From Roseburia sp. CAG:303 (GTDB taxonomy: Bacteria; Bacillota; Clostridia; Lachnospirales; Lachnospiraceae), in contig FR900181.1 of assembly GCA_000437755.1 (NCBI GenBank), forward strand, positions 1-10,596: 10,596 bases of DNA, given 5' to 3'. The notes under the pieces were generated by a model. That model was not told the DNA's origin. It saw nothing but the letters and a program-made list of their open reading frames with translations, and ran no database searches. Below are positions 1-6,715 of the stretch, piece after piece. Position numbers and translations under genes: made by a program. Each line of letters opens with the position of its first letter. The stretch's first letter is position 1.

Positions 1-793
1 CTTTAAAATGGTATTTGTGATGTTCATCTATCATTTCAGATTCCTCACACACCTGCCGGATAATATCGGTCAGGTTCAGTGTTTCTTTTTTTAATGTATT
101 TCTTCCACAGTCCCCCCGCGCCAGAAACAAGAGCTGCTCCACCAGTTCTTTCATATGCTGCGATTCATTTTTTAATGCTTCTATGGACTCGTTCAGGATT
201 TCTTCATCATCCTTTCCCCACCGGTCAAGCATATTAACGTATCCCTGGATAACGGCAATCGGTGTCCTTAATTCATGGGATGCATCGGATACAAACTGGT
301 TCTGCTGCCTGTAAATTCTCCTCATCCGCTCCAGAAGATTGTTGATTGCCACTTCCAGACTTTTCAGATCTTTATCTCCGGTTGCCAGCATTGCATCCGG
401 ACTGTCCGGCTGTATATGGGAAATCGCATCTTCCAGACTGGAGAATTTTTCCGGATCAAATGTAATATTACCAAGCTCCTGTGCCTTTTTTGCCATCTCA
501 TTTAACGGACGCATCACTCTTCGTATCTTTCGTGTCTGAAAAATGCCATTGAAAAGAACAAGAGCCTGAAATACCAGTATTATAATAGGAAGATATTTAT
601 TTTCCAGAAACAGAGCTTTTAATGCGGTTAGATTGTCCCAGTCACAGATTTTCCTGATATCCCACTGAAAAAATACTCCTGCTGTCAGGAGTATCATTAA
701 CATATCCATTAAAATAAAGATAAAAAACTGCCGGAACCAGAAATTCATATTGATCTGGCGTGCAATGGAAGAAGTAAATTTGCTTTCTGTCAT
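1..793 (-). CDS. Sensor histidine kinase, partial (C-terminus beyond left edge)
   Basis: This is the membrane sensor kinase of a two-component system, and 264 residues are visible. Two hydrophobic segments (about residues 20-43 and 67-86) flank a short loop of only some 25 residues, so there is no large external sensor domain. A HAMP-like linker follows, then the dimerisation/phosphoacceptor helix with the H-box FVSDASHELRTP, phosphoacceptor His173. The catalytic ATPase domain (N, G boxes) would lie off the left edge. The ATG at 793 sits one base after the TAA of the upstream response regulator, with AAGAAGGGGA as ribosome binding site, so the two genes are co-transcribed and probably translationally coupled. 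The partner is the OmpR-type regulator. The stimulus cannot be inferred; short-loop kinases of this kind often sense the membrane or a neighbouring membrane protein. A terminator-like hairpin lies within codons 34-41. Confidence 0.93.
   Translation of the reverse strand, partial: MTESKFTSSIARQINMNFWFRQFFIFILMDMLMILLTAGVFFQWDIRKICDWDNLTALKALFLENKYLPIIILVFQALVLFNGIFQTRKIRRVMRPLNEMAKKAQELGNITFDPEKFSSLEDAISHIQPDSPDAMLATGDKDLKSLEVAINNLLERMRRIYRQQNQFVSDASHELRTPIAVIQGYVNMLDRWGKDDEEILNESIEALKNESQHMKELVEQLLFLARGDCGRNTLKKETLNLTDIIRQVCEESEMIDEHHKYHFK
668..694 (-). terminator. Intragenic terminator-like hairpin in histidine kinase gene
   Basis: Read on the minus strand, a perfect 9-bp stem (ATACTCCTG / CAGGAGTAT, 673-681 and 686-694) with a 4-base loop is followed at once by a run of six T (668-673, the first T shared with the stem). 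This is the shape of a rho-independent terminator, but it lies about 100 bases inside the kinase coding sequence and encodes part of the first membrane segment. It could lower kinase expression relative to the regulator, or be chance; translation of the mRNA would tend to disrupt it. Confidence 0.45.
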
Positions 794-794
794 A

Positions 795-1481
795 TTATTC
801 CCCTTCTTTTATTACATATCCCACGGAGCGTACTGTTGTAATCAGTTTTATCCCGAAACGGTCATCTATCTTTGCCCTGATATACCGGATGTATACATCA
901 ATGATATTGGTTTCTCCGGCATAGTCGTATCCGCACACAAGGTTCAGCAGTTTTTCCCTGTCCATGACAATATTTTTATTCTGCATAAGGACTTTTAACA
1001 GTTCATATTCCCTGTGCGTCAGTTCAATCCGCTCTCCATGACAGCTGACCTCATGCCGGTCATCATCCAGAATGACCTGGTTTACCTCGATTCTGTGTTC
1101 TTCTTTCGCCCCTGATGCCTTTGATTTCTTTAAGGCAACCCGGATTCGTGCCAGAAGTTCCTCTATGGCAAACGGTTTTGTGATATAGTCATCCGCACCG
1201 GCATCAAGTCCCGATACTTTATCCATGACTGCATCCCTTGCCGTAAGCATAATCACCGGAACTTCTGACATTTTACGAATCCGCCTTAATACCTCCAGCC
1301 CATTCAGAAGCGGGAGCATAATATCCAGAAGAATCAAATCAAAACTTCCGGACTGTGCCATCTCAAGTCCTTCTCTTCCGTCAAATGCCTTGCTGACCTC
1401 ATATCCTTCATGTTTTAATTCCAGTTCAATAAACCTGGCTATCTTTTCTTCATCTTCAATTACCAAAATCTTTGTCTTCAT
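795..1481 (-). CDS. OmpR-family DNA-binding response regulator
   Basis: This cytoplasmic transcription regulator is controlled by phosphorylation from the neighbouring kinase. It has 228 residues, normal for the family. The N-terminal receiver domain (about 1-120) has the acidic pocket E9-D10, phosphoacceptor Asp53 in LILLDIMLP, the switch residues Thr80 and Tyr99, and Lys102 in TKPF. The C-terminal winged-helix domain (about 130-228) shows the usual ELTHREYELL and GVxxVIKEG-like ending (SVGYVIKEGE). The ATG at 1481 is preceded by AGGAG at a good distance. The TAA is one base from the kinase start. The general pattern resembles ArlR/CsrR-type regulators, but orthology cannot be decided here. 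It might regulate the adjacent protease/peptide locus; that is inference from proximity only. Confidence 0.96.
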   Translation of the reverse strand: MKTKILVIEDEEKIARFIELELKHEGYEVSKAFDGREGLEMAQSGSFDLILLDIMLPLLNGLEVLRRIRKMSEVPVIMLTARDAVMDKVSGLDAGADDYITKPFAIEELLARIRVALKKSKASGAKEEHRIEVNQVILDDDRHEVSCHGERIELTHREYELLKVLMQNKNIVMDREKLLNLVCGYDYAGETNIIDVYIRYIRAKIDDRFGIKLITTVRSVGYVIKEGE

Positions 1482-1526
1482 GCTTTTTCTCCTGCTTCTG
1501 TCCGTATCGGCTGTTTGTATTATTCT

Positions 1527-2066
1527 TTATTCCTGCTTATCGGTAAATTCCTTCTTGATATTTACGCAGGTCTGGGCTGCCTTGTCACATGCTGAATTAA
1601 TGTTGATCGTTCCTGCCATGTCCCCGCGGAACGAATATTTGAATCCGCAGAACATTCCTATAATAAGAAGTGGAACAGTTACCCAGAAGGCTACCAGTAT
1701 AAATATCACAAGTACAATGACCGGAATGTTGATGATTTCTTTGCCATTCTTCTTTACTTCAAAGAAATTTTCGCATCCTTTTTTGATAATTTTTCCACAC
1801 CACTGGAAGAATTTATCTGCCATCTGCCCAAATGTCATCCGGCTGCTGTTCTCTTCATAAGTCCTGGAAGCATTCTCAAACTCTCCATTCCCGGAATGTC
1901 CCGTAGTATAGGTGGACACTTTCGGTTTTTTTATCTTTCCTTCATTTTCCAGTGCCACAATTGCCTCTAACATATCCCAGTCATGCTCTTCCAGTGCCTT
2001 TTTTGCATCTTCATATGATACACCTGTTTTTTCCCTTAATTTTTCTACCTTTTCAAATTGTTCCAT
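1527..2066 (-). CDS. DUF4342-type membrane protein with UBA-like N-terminus
   Basis: A 179-residue protein of unknown function. Residues 1-45 (EKVEKLREKTGVSYEDAKKA onward) form a UBA/TS-N-like three-helix fold, with the GVSYEDAKKALEEHDWDMLEAI pattern typical of the DUF4342 family. A polar linker (46-80) follows, then an amphipathic stretch, and a long hydrophobic region at about 112-143 that could be one long or two closely packed membrane segments. The charged, Cys-containing tail probably ends in the cytoplasm. The start at 2066 has AAGGAAG upstream. It lies 45 bp upstream of the response regulator in the same direction, so the three genes probably form one operon and the protein may act with the kinase at the membrane. 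DUF4342 proteins beside two-component genes are familiar in Firmicutes; the function is unknown. Confidence 0.85.
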   Translation of the reverse strand: MEQFEKVEKLREKTGVSYEDAKKALEEHDWDMLEAIVALENEGKIKKPKVSTYTTGHSGNGEFENASRTYEENSSRMTFGQMADKFFQWCGKIIKKGCENFFEVKKNGKEIINIPVIVLVIFILVAFWVTVPLLIIGMFCGFKYSFRGDMAGTININSACDKAAQTCVNIKKEFTDKQE

Positions 2067-2112
2067 AATGATAACTTCCTTTCTGTGTCATGCTCTTTTC
2101 TTTGTTTCACTG

Positions 2113-2118
2113 AGTATA
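2113..2118 (-). promoter_or_regulatory. Possible -10 box for the DUF4342/two-component operon
   Basis: TATACT on the minus strand lies 47 bp upstream of the DUF4342 start, in the 113-bp gap after the protease gene. No convincing -35 hexamer is seen at the right distance. No good terminator separates the protease gene (ending at 2180) from this operon, so read-through from the protease promoter is also possible. Confidence 0.25.
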
Positions 2119-2179
2119 TGATACATCTGAAAAATTAATCTATAAGGAGAGTTTTATTAAAATCAGATTAAGATTGGAT

Positions 2180-2614
2180 TTATTTCTTTTTCCGGCTTTT
2201 GAAAAAATGAACAATTTTTCCGATAACCGGTCTGCATGGTCTGAAAAACAGCCATGTTGCCGCGTACATCCGGTAATACACATTATCTTCCGGTATTATT
2301 TTTCCATTTTTTATAAACGCTGTCATTTTCCCTTTTATCTGCTCCGGTTCCAGCGGTCCTTCAATTTCTGTCTGGTTATCCCCCACCATATAGTATTTTC
2401 CGTTTTTTATGTGGTGTATTCTGTGCAGCACCAGCCTGCCGCCGGTTCTCCGGTAAAGAACTACATCCCCCCTGTGCAGGCTGTCCTGACGGCAGCTTTC
2501 AATCCTTACATCTTCCCTTCCGGGAACAAACAGGGGATACATGCTGTATCCTCTCAGTTTTGTCTGTACAATTTTTCCTTCCTGCAGAAGTTTTTCAATA
2601 TCTATCTGTTCCAT
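2180..2614 (-). CDS. S24/S26 signal-peptidase-like serine protease
   Basis: A 144-residue protease-like protein of the signal peptidase/LexA superfamily. The family boxes appear in order: the nucleophile box RGYSMYP with Ser24, the strand RGDVVLYRR (48-56), LVLHRIHHI (61-69) with His64 at the general-base position, and YMVGDNQ (75-81) with Asp79. The 'HRI' in place of the bacterial lysine box resembles the SipW/ER-type signal peptidases. It is odd that no hydrophobic anchor precedes Ser24; the only fairly hydrophobic part is the C-terminus (about 113-138), so it may be cytosolic or bound through its tail. The ATG at 2614 has AAAGGGG upstream. It is transcribed divergently from the PqqD/kinase gene. 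I infer that it removes the shared leader of the two small proteins at 7594-8307, whose YAASG block looks like a small-residue cleavage site. Confidence 0.85.
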   Translation of the reverse strand: MEQIDIEKLLQEGKIVQTKLRGYSMYPLFVPGREDVRIESCRQDSLHRGDVVLYRRTGGRLVLHRIHHIKNGKYYMVGDNQTEIEGPLEPEQIKGKMTAFIKNGKIIPEDNVYYRMYAATWLFFRPCRPVIGKIVHFFKSRKKK

Positions 2615-2642
2615 TCTGCACCCCTTTACGTTTTATTTTCCC

Positions 2643-2675
2643 ATTATAGCATTTTTATGGATTAAATGCTATAAT
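2643..2675. promoter_or_regulatory. Palindromic divergent promoter between protease and PqqD/kinase genes
   Basis: A perfect 12-bp inverted repeat (ATTATAGCATTT, 2643-2654, and AAATGCTATAAT, 2664-2675) with a 9-base spacer. Each arm carries an extended -10 element, TGCTATAAT, one per strand: plus-strand TATAAT at 2670-2675 (about 40 bp before the kinase ATG at 2715) and minus-strand TATAAT at 2643-2648 (about 29 bp before the protease ATG at 2614). The -35 positions are poor (TAGCAT on each strand), which fits extended -10 promoters. The two polymerases would occupy overlapping DNA, so the two directions probably compete, and the symmetry would also suit a dimeric regulator. Confidence 0.7.
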
Positions 2676-2714
2676 AATGATATCAGTATTAAAAGTAAAT
2701 TTGTGAGGTATAAC

Positions 2715-3869
2715 ATGAAGCAGGCAGCTAATTATTCTTTGGTTAAAATCGCAGATAGTTTCTATATTCTTCCTTATGGGCAGAATATTGCAAATCACAG
2801 ACGGGGAGTCCGGCTGAATGATACAGGAATTTTCCTGTGGAATCTCCTTGCACAGGAGCACAGTAAAGAAGAATTGTTTGAATTATTTATCCGGCATTAT
2901 GAGGCAGAACCGGAAGAGGTAGATTCCATGAGGGCAGATTTTAATTCTTTTCTCAGCCGGCTTACTTCACTGGGAATGATCGTTTCGGATCGCCGGACAT
3001 CTCTGCCCTTCCGTAACTTTGTAATTGGGGGAATCTCTATCCGCATTTATGGGGCATCTTTTCTTTTGTTTTCCTCTTTCGATGCCTTTGAAGCAGCTTC
3101 CTGTCCGGATCCCGATCTTACCATCCGGATCCATACTGCTCCGGAGCCTGTACGGAAAGACGGAACTCTGATTTTACATAATCCGGATTTTGTCCTGTAT
3201 GACTGTGATGAATTTTATTCCTGTAGCTTTCCGTCTTCCGCTTCATTTATCAGTGCGAAACTTGCTAAATCCGGGAAGGATGCAGATCTTTTCTGCTGCT
3301 CTCTTAGTCCGGAGTCTTCCGTAGATATTTTCCATGCCATCCGGCTTTTATATCTTTACCGGGCTGAATTTCAGAATATTTTTGCCATTCATTCTGCTTC
3401 TGTTCTTTATCACGGAAAGGCATGGCTATTCTCTGCTCCATCCGGCACTGGAAAATCCACACATACTGCCCTGTGGCAGAAGTATTTCCACACTCCGGTC
3501 ATAAACGGGGATCTGAATCTGATTACACTGAAAAATAATGTTCCTTATGTACACGGACTTCCGTGGTGCGGTACATCCGGTATTTTCGATACCGCTTCCT
3601 ACCCACTTGGGGGAATCATTCTGCTACGTCAGTCGGAAAATGATTTTATCGAGGAACTGCCTGCCGAAGAACAGATTCTGTCCGTTGCACAGCGTTTTAT
3701 CTCTCCCGCATGGACACCGGAGCAGTTAAACACACTTCTATCTTTTTCTGATGAACTGCATGACAAAATCTATATCCGGCGGCTGCATTGCACGAAAAAG
3801 GAAAGTGCCGCCCGGCTGATGCAGAAAGAGATTAATATTTGGGAAAAAGGATTTTACAATGAAAATTAG
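2715..3869 (+). CDS. PqqD-domain / HPr-kinase-like fusion protein
   Basis: A 384-residue two-domain protein. Residues 1-90 match a PqqD-like domain (DSFYILPYGQNIANHRRGVR, then LNDTGIFLWNLL and an acidic helix), the fold used as RiPP recognition element to bind leader peptides. Residues about 100-384 resemble HPr kinase/PEP-carboxykinase-type kinases: HSAS (226-229), Walker A SAPSGTGKST (240-249, Lys247), INGD with Asp266 as metal/Walker B-like residue, and GLPWCGTSGI (281-290). I chose the ATG at 2715 because GAGG lies at the right distance, the conserved domain begins there, and it follows the promoter; an upstream in-frame ATG at 2541 would overlap the protease gene. It overlaps the ABC gene by 11 bp. 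The likely role is leader-guided phosphorylation of Ser/Thr in the small proteins at 7594-8307, by analogy to the separate kinase of paeninodin-type lasso clusters; the substrate is inferred. Confidence 0.88.
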   Translation: MKQAANYSLVKIADSFYILPYGQNIANHRRGVRLNDTGIFLWNLLAQEHSKEELFELFIRHYEAEPEEVDSMRADFNSFLSRLTSLGMIVSDRRTSLPFRNFVIGGISIRIYGASFLLFSSFDAFEAASCPDPDLTIRIHTAPEPVRKDGTLILHNPDFVLYDCDEFYSCSFPSSASFISAKLAKSGKDADLFCCSLSPESSVDIFHAIRLLYLYRAEFQNIFAIHSASVLYHGKAWLFSAPSGTGKSTHTALWQKYFHTPVINGDLNLITLKNNVPYVHGLPWCGTSGIFDTASYPLGGIILLRQSENDFIEELPAEEQILSVAQRFISPAWTPEQLNTLLSFSDELHDKIYIRRLHCTKKESAARLMQKEINIWEKGFYNEN

Positions 3870-5634
3870 TTATTTAAAACAGATCAAAAAAAGAATCCGT
3901 GAGGGGATTCTTCAGGATATGCTCCGCCAGACCCGCTGGATTTACGACTATGCCAGGCATTACTGGTGGGCGATGATTTTATATACGGCACTCGGACTTA
4001 CCGGAACTATACTCGGACTCGGAAGCAGCATTGTCTCCAAAAATCTTGTTGATATTATTACCGGGCATGAAACCGGAGAACTTGTCCGGACTTTCTGCAT
4101 GATGGTCAGCCTGTCCGTTTCCAATATCTTTATCAGCCAGATTACCAATTATGCGTCCAGCTGGATCAGTATGAAAGTAGATGCGGATATTAAAGCGGAT
4201 ATTTTTTCAAAAATGCTGGTTACGGACTGGGAATCCATCACAAATTATCATACCGGGGATCTTCTGACCCGCTGGAGTTCGGATGCTTCTAATATATCGA
4301 ACGGTATTTTAAACTGGATTCCGAATCTGATTATTAATATTTTTAAATTTATCAGTGCATTTGCCATTGTAATCTATCACGATGCCAGTTTTGCCATTTT
4401 TACCTTTATCAGTGTGCCGGTCAGTCTTATCATATCCAAAACACTGATGCAGCGCATGATAAATAATAATAAAAAAAGTGCTGCCATGAGTGCTAAAATG
4501 TCTGGATTTAATCAGGAAACTTTTTCCAATATCCAGACAATAAAAGCATTTGATGCACTTTCCTTTTATCTGGACCGGCTTCGTGAACTGCAGAAAGAAT
4601 ATATTTCCATGAAGCTTGAATTTCAGCGTATGTCCATTGTAACTTCTATTATTATGTCCGTTACCGGACTTGTGGTTTCCTACAGTTCCTACGGCTGGGG
4701 AATTTACCGTGTATTTTCGGGTGCGATAAGTTACGGAACCATGACTCTGTTCCTTTCCTTATCCGGTACCCTGACCGGAGCATTAAACTCGCTGATTTCG
4801 ATGGTTCCCTCCGCTATCAGCCTTACCACATCTGCCGGAAGACTGATGGATATCATCGATATGCCACAGGAAGATTACAGTCTGAATGATGAGGTTTCGG
4901 TTTTTGCAGATACCTTTTCCGGAAACGGAATCAGCCTGAAGCTGTCCGATATTTCGTATTCTTACCATAATGGCACACAGGTTTTTGAACATGCGGACTT
5001 TGAAGCACATCCACACGAAATCATCGCACTGGTCGGTCCTTCCGGCGAAGGAAAAACCACCATGCTCCGGCTGATTCTGTCGCTCTTAAAGCCACAAACC
5101 GGAACTGCCGTAATCTATGCAGACAGCGAATCGGAACATTGCGAATTACCACTCACTCCTTCCGCGAGGAAGTTATTTTCCTATGTTCCCCAGGGAAATA
5201 CTATGTTTTCCGGAACGATTGCTGAAAATATGCGTATTGTAAAACCGGATGCTACGGATGAAGAAATCATTCTTGCATTAAAGCAGGCATGTGCATGGGA
5301 ATTTGTTGAGAAACTTCCAAATACGATCAACAGCAGCATGAAGGAGCGCGGAGGCGGCTTTTCCGAAGGGCAGGCACAGCGGCTTTCCATTGCCAGAGCC
5401 ATGCTCCGCAAGTCCCCTGTCCTTCTGCTGGATGAAGCAACCTCTGCCCTGGATGTGGCAACGGAACGTGCCGTCCTGAAGAATATTATGAAAGATGACT
5501 ATCCCCGCACCTGCATCGTTACCACGCACCGTCCAACAGTTCTCTCCATGTGCCGGTGGGTATATGCCATCCGCGAACACCGGTGCAGTATATTATCTGA
5601 GGAAGAAATCCAGGAAATGTTGGAGAATTTCTGA
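3859..5634 (+). CDS. ABC exporter, fused membrane and ATPase domains
   Basis: A 591-residue half-transporter that should work as a homodimer in the cytoplasmic membrane. Residues about 30-330 form a type-1 exporter membrane domain with hydrophobic helices near 36-60, 80-97, 155-195, 258-282 and 293-318. The nucleotide-binding domain (about 358-591) has Walker A GPSGEGKTT (393-401), Q-loop Gln445, the signature FSEGQAQRLSIARA (501-514) in place of the usual LSGGQ, Walker B VLLLDE (521-526) with Glu526, the D-loop SALD, and the switch His557. There is no N-terminal C39 peptidase domain, so leader removal must be done by another enzyme; the S24/S26 protease at 2180 is the candidate. Its start overlaps the end of the PqqD/kinase gene by 11 bp, with AAAAAGG upstream, so the two are coupled. 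The likely cargo is the processed small proteins at 7594-8307. Confidence 0.93.
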   Translation: MKISYLKQIKKRIREGILQDMLRQTRWIYDYARHYWWAMILYTALGLTGTILGLGSSIVSKNLVDIITGHETGELVRTFCMMVSLSVSNIFISQITNYASSWISMKVDADIKADIFSKMLVTDWESITNYHTGDLLTRWSSDASNISNGILNWIPNLIINIFKFISAFAIVIYHDASFAIFTFISVPVSLIISKTLMQRMINNNKKSAAMSAKMSGFNQETFSNIQTIKAFDALSFYLDRLRELQKEYISMKLEFQRMSIVTSIIMSVTGLVVSYSSYGWGIYRVFSGAISYGTMTLFLSLSGTLTGALNSLISMVPSAISLTTSAGRLMDIIDMPQEDYSLNDEVSVFADTFSGNGISLKLSDISYSYHNGTQVFEHADFEAHPHEIIALVGPSGEGKTTMLRLILSLLKPQTGTAVIYADSESEHCELPLTPSARKLFSYVPQGNTMFSGTIAENMRIVKPDATDEEIILALKQACAWEFVEKLPNTINSSMKERGGGFSEGQAQRLSIARAMLRKSPVLLLDEATSALDVATERAVLKNIMKDDYPRTCIVTTHRPTVLSMCRWVYAIREHRCSILSEEEIQEMLENF

Positions 5635-5703
5635 CATTCCCTGGACTGCCACTTTTTTATTTCTGCCCCCATATTCCCTTTTCTCCTATTCTGCATAATT
5701 TTC

Positions 5704-5744
5704 AGCCTGTGCCATAAACATTTTATAATACAGGCTATTTTTAT
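5704..5744 (+). terminator. Terminator of the kinase/ABC operon, interrupted by the IS
   Basis: AGCCTGT (5704-5710) pairs with ACAGGCT (5730-5736). Inside, after a 3x3 internal loop, ATAAA (5714-5718) pairs with TTTAT (5722-5726). The T-rich tail ATTTTTAT (5737-5744) is also the left target duplication of the insertion sequence, so the element landed in the U-tract. Removing the element restores a longer tail, ATTTTTATTTTT. The duplication has left a shortened but probably usable terminator. Confidence 0.75.
5737..5744. repeat. 8-bp target site duplication, left copy
   Basis: ATTTTTAT directly abuts the left inverted repeat and is repeated exactly at 7520-7527 beyond the right inverted repeat. 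Eight base pairs is the usual duplication length for ISL3-family elements. Confidence 0.92.
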
Positions 5745-5767
5745 GGTTCTTCCTCATATTTTCGTAT
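5745..5767 (+). repeat. Left terminal inverted repeat of ISL3 element
   Basis: Begins GGTTCTTCCTCA and ends TTCGTAT, with TATT in the variable middle. It matches the right end at 20 of 23 positions. Confidence 0.93.
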
Positions 5768-5796
5768 TTGATATTCTATGAATAGTGCCAAACTTA

Positions 5797-5805
5797 TGTT
5801 ATACT
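5797..5805 (+). promoter_or_regulatory. Transposase promoter, extended -10
   Basis: TGTTATACT fits the extended -10 form TGnTATACT, 34 bp upstream of the transposase ATG. No clear -35 hexamer is seen. Confidence 0.45.
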
Positions 5806-5839
5806 AGGGATAAATGTTCATGTTAAGGAGAGTCGTTCC

Positions 5840-6715
5840 ATGCTACAAATTGATACCACTGCTGTTAGCTTGCAAAACTTTTATCCAGAGAATTTAATAA
5901 TTACATCCATAGATCAGGAAGAAACATCAATAACCATTCATATGAAATCTAAAACATTAGAATGCAAATGTCCTTCCTGTGGTACAACATCGAATAAATT
6001 TTATGCTACTCATCATAAAAAAGTTCAGGATCTTCCTATTCTTGGAAAACGTGTCATGCTGGACATCATCTTATATGAATTTCAATGTAGCAACGTTGAT
6101 TGTGGCTCTGTAAGTTTTACTGAACCATACAGTGATTTTTTGAATGATTACTGCTACATGACTAATCGCTTAGTTGATCTTGTCTGTACACTGGCTCTTG
6201 AAACAAGTTGTGAAAGCAGTGCAAGAATTCTTAACTCCATGAACGTTAAAATTAGTGGAGATACTGTTATTCGCACATTAATTAAGCGTTATGATCGACA
6301 GGAAAGTCCCGAGTGTGGGTCAGTCATTGGTATTGATGATTTTGCTTTTAAGAAACGCCATACTTACGGTACAATTATTGTAGATGAGGAAACGCATAAG
6401 CCTGTAGCAATATTAGACGGACGAGATGGCTCTTCTTTGAAAGAATGGCTAAAGAAAAATAAACAAGTAAAAACAGTCACCCGTGATCGTGCAAGTGCCT
6501 ATGCAAAAGCGGTTGAAGAGATATTGCCTGACTGCATGCAGATTGCTGACCGTTTTCATCTTCACCAGAATCTAATGGATGCTGTAAATAAAATATTAAG
6601 CAGAGAGATTCCGGCAACTACAGCAATCATTGATGAAACTGAAACTGCTGCTTCAACAGATACAAAAAAGACAGACGCGGAATCGTGTAAAAAAAATCGT
6701 ACCCATTGTGGATAA
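5840..6715 (+). CDS. ISL3-family transposase, N-terminal part (frameshifted)
   Basis: The first 291 codons of the element's DDE transposase. The N-terminal zinc ribbon has C44-x2-C47 and C83-x4-C88 (zf-ISL3 type), followed by a helix-turn-helix region (about 110-150). The RNase-H-like catalytic core opens with GIDDFAFKK (Asp166) and continues with TRDRASAYAKA (Asp216) and ADRFHLHQN. The ATG at 5840 has AAGGAG at nine bases. The reading frame derails at an A8 run (6689-6696) and stops at 6715. Deleting one A rejoins it to the downstream part (codons then read C-K-K-I-V-P-I-V-D-N), giving a normal single protein of about 548 residues. The third catalytic residue lies in the other part, so this piece alone should be inactive unless slippage at A8 restores the frame. 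Confidence 0.92.
   Translation: MLQIDTTAVSLQNFYPENLIITSIDQEETSITIHMKSKTLECKCPSCGTTSNKFYATHHKKVQDLPILGKRVMLDIILYEFQCSNVDCGSVSFTEPYSDFLNDYCYMTNRLVDLVCTLALETSCESSARILNSMNVKISGDTVIRTLIKRYDRQESPECGSVIGIDDFAFKKRHTYGTIIVDEETHKPVAILDGRDGSSLKEWLKKNKQVKTVTRDRASAYAKAVEEILPDCMQIADRFHLHQNLMDAVNKILSREIPATTAIIDETETAASTDTKKTDAESCKKNRTHCG

Noticed and set aside
1225..1860. 211-residue open frame on the plus strand
   Set aside because: It is antisense to the response regulator and the DUF4342 gene, Ser/Ile/Phe-rich like a reversed frame, with no ribosome binding site or recognisable domain.
2174..2665. 163-residue open frame on the plus strand
   Set aside because: It mirrors the S26-like protease on the other strand. 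The protease frame has all the family boxes, and this one shows no domain.
2541..2714. In-frame upstream extension of the PqqD/kinase gene to an ATG at 2541
   Set aside because: It would run through the start of the divergent protease gene and across both promoters. The ATG at 2715 has a good ribosome binding site and begins the conserved domain.
2715..3869. True HPr kinase/phosphorylase of carbon catabolite control
   Set aside because: It has a PqqD-like N-terminus in place of the HprK N-terminal domain, lies beside an exporter, and does not have the usual HprK neighbours.
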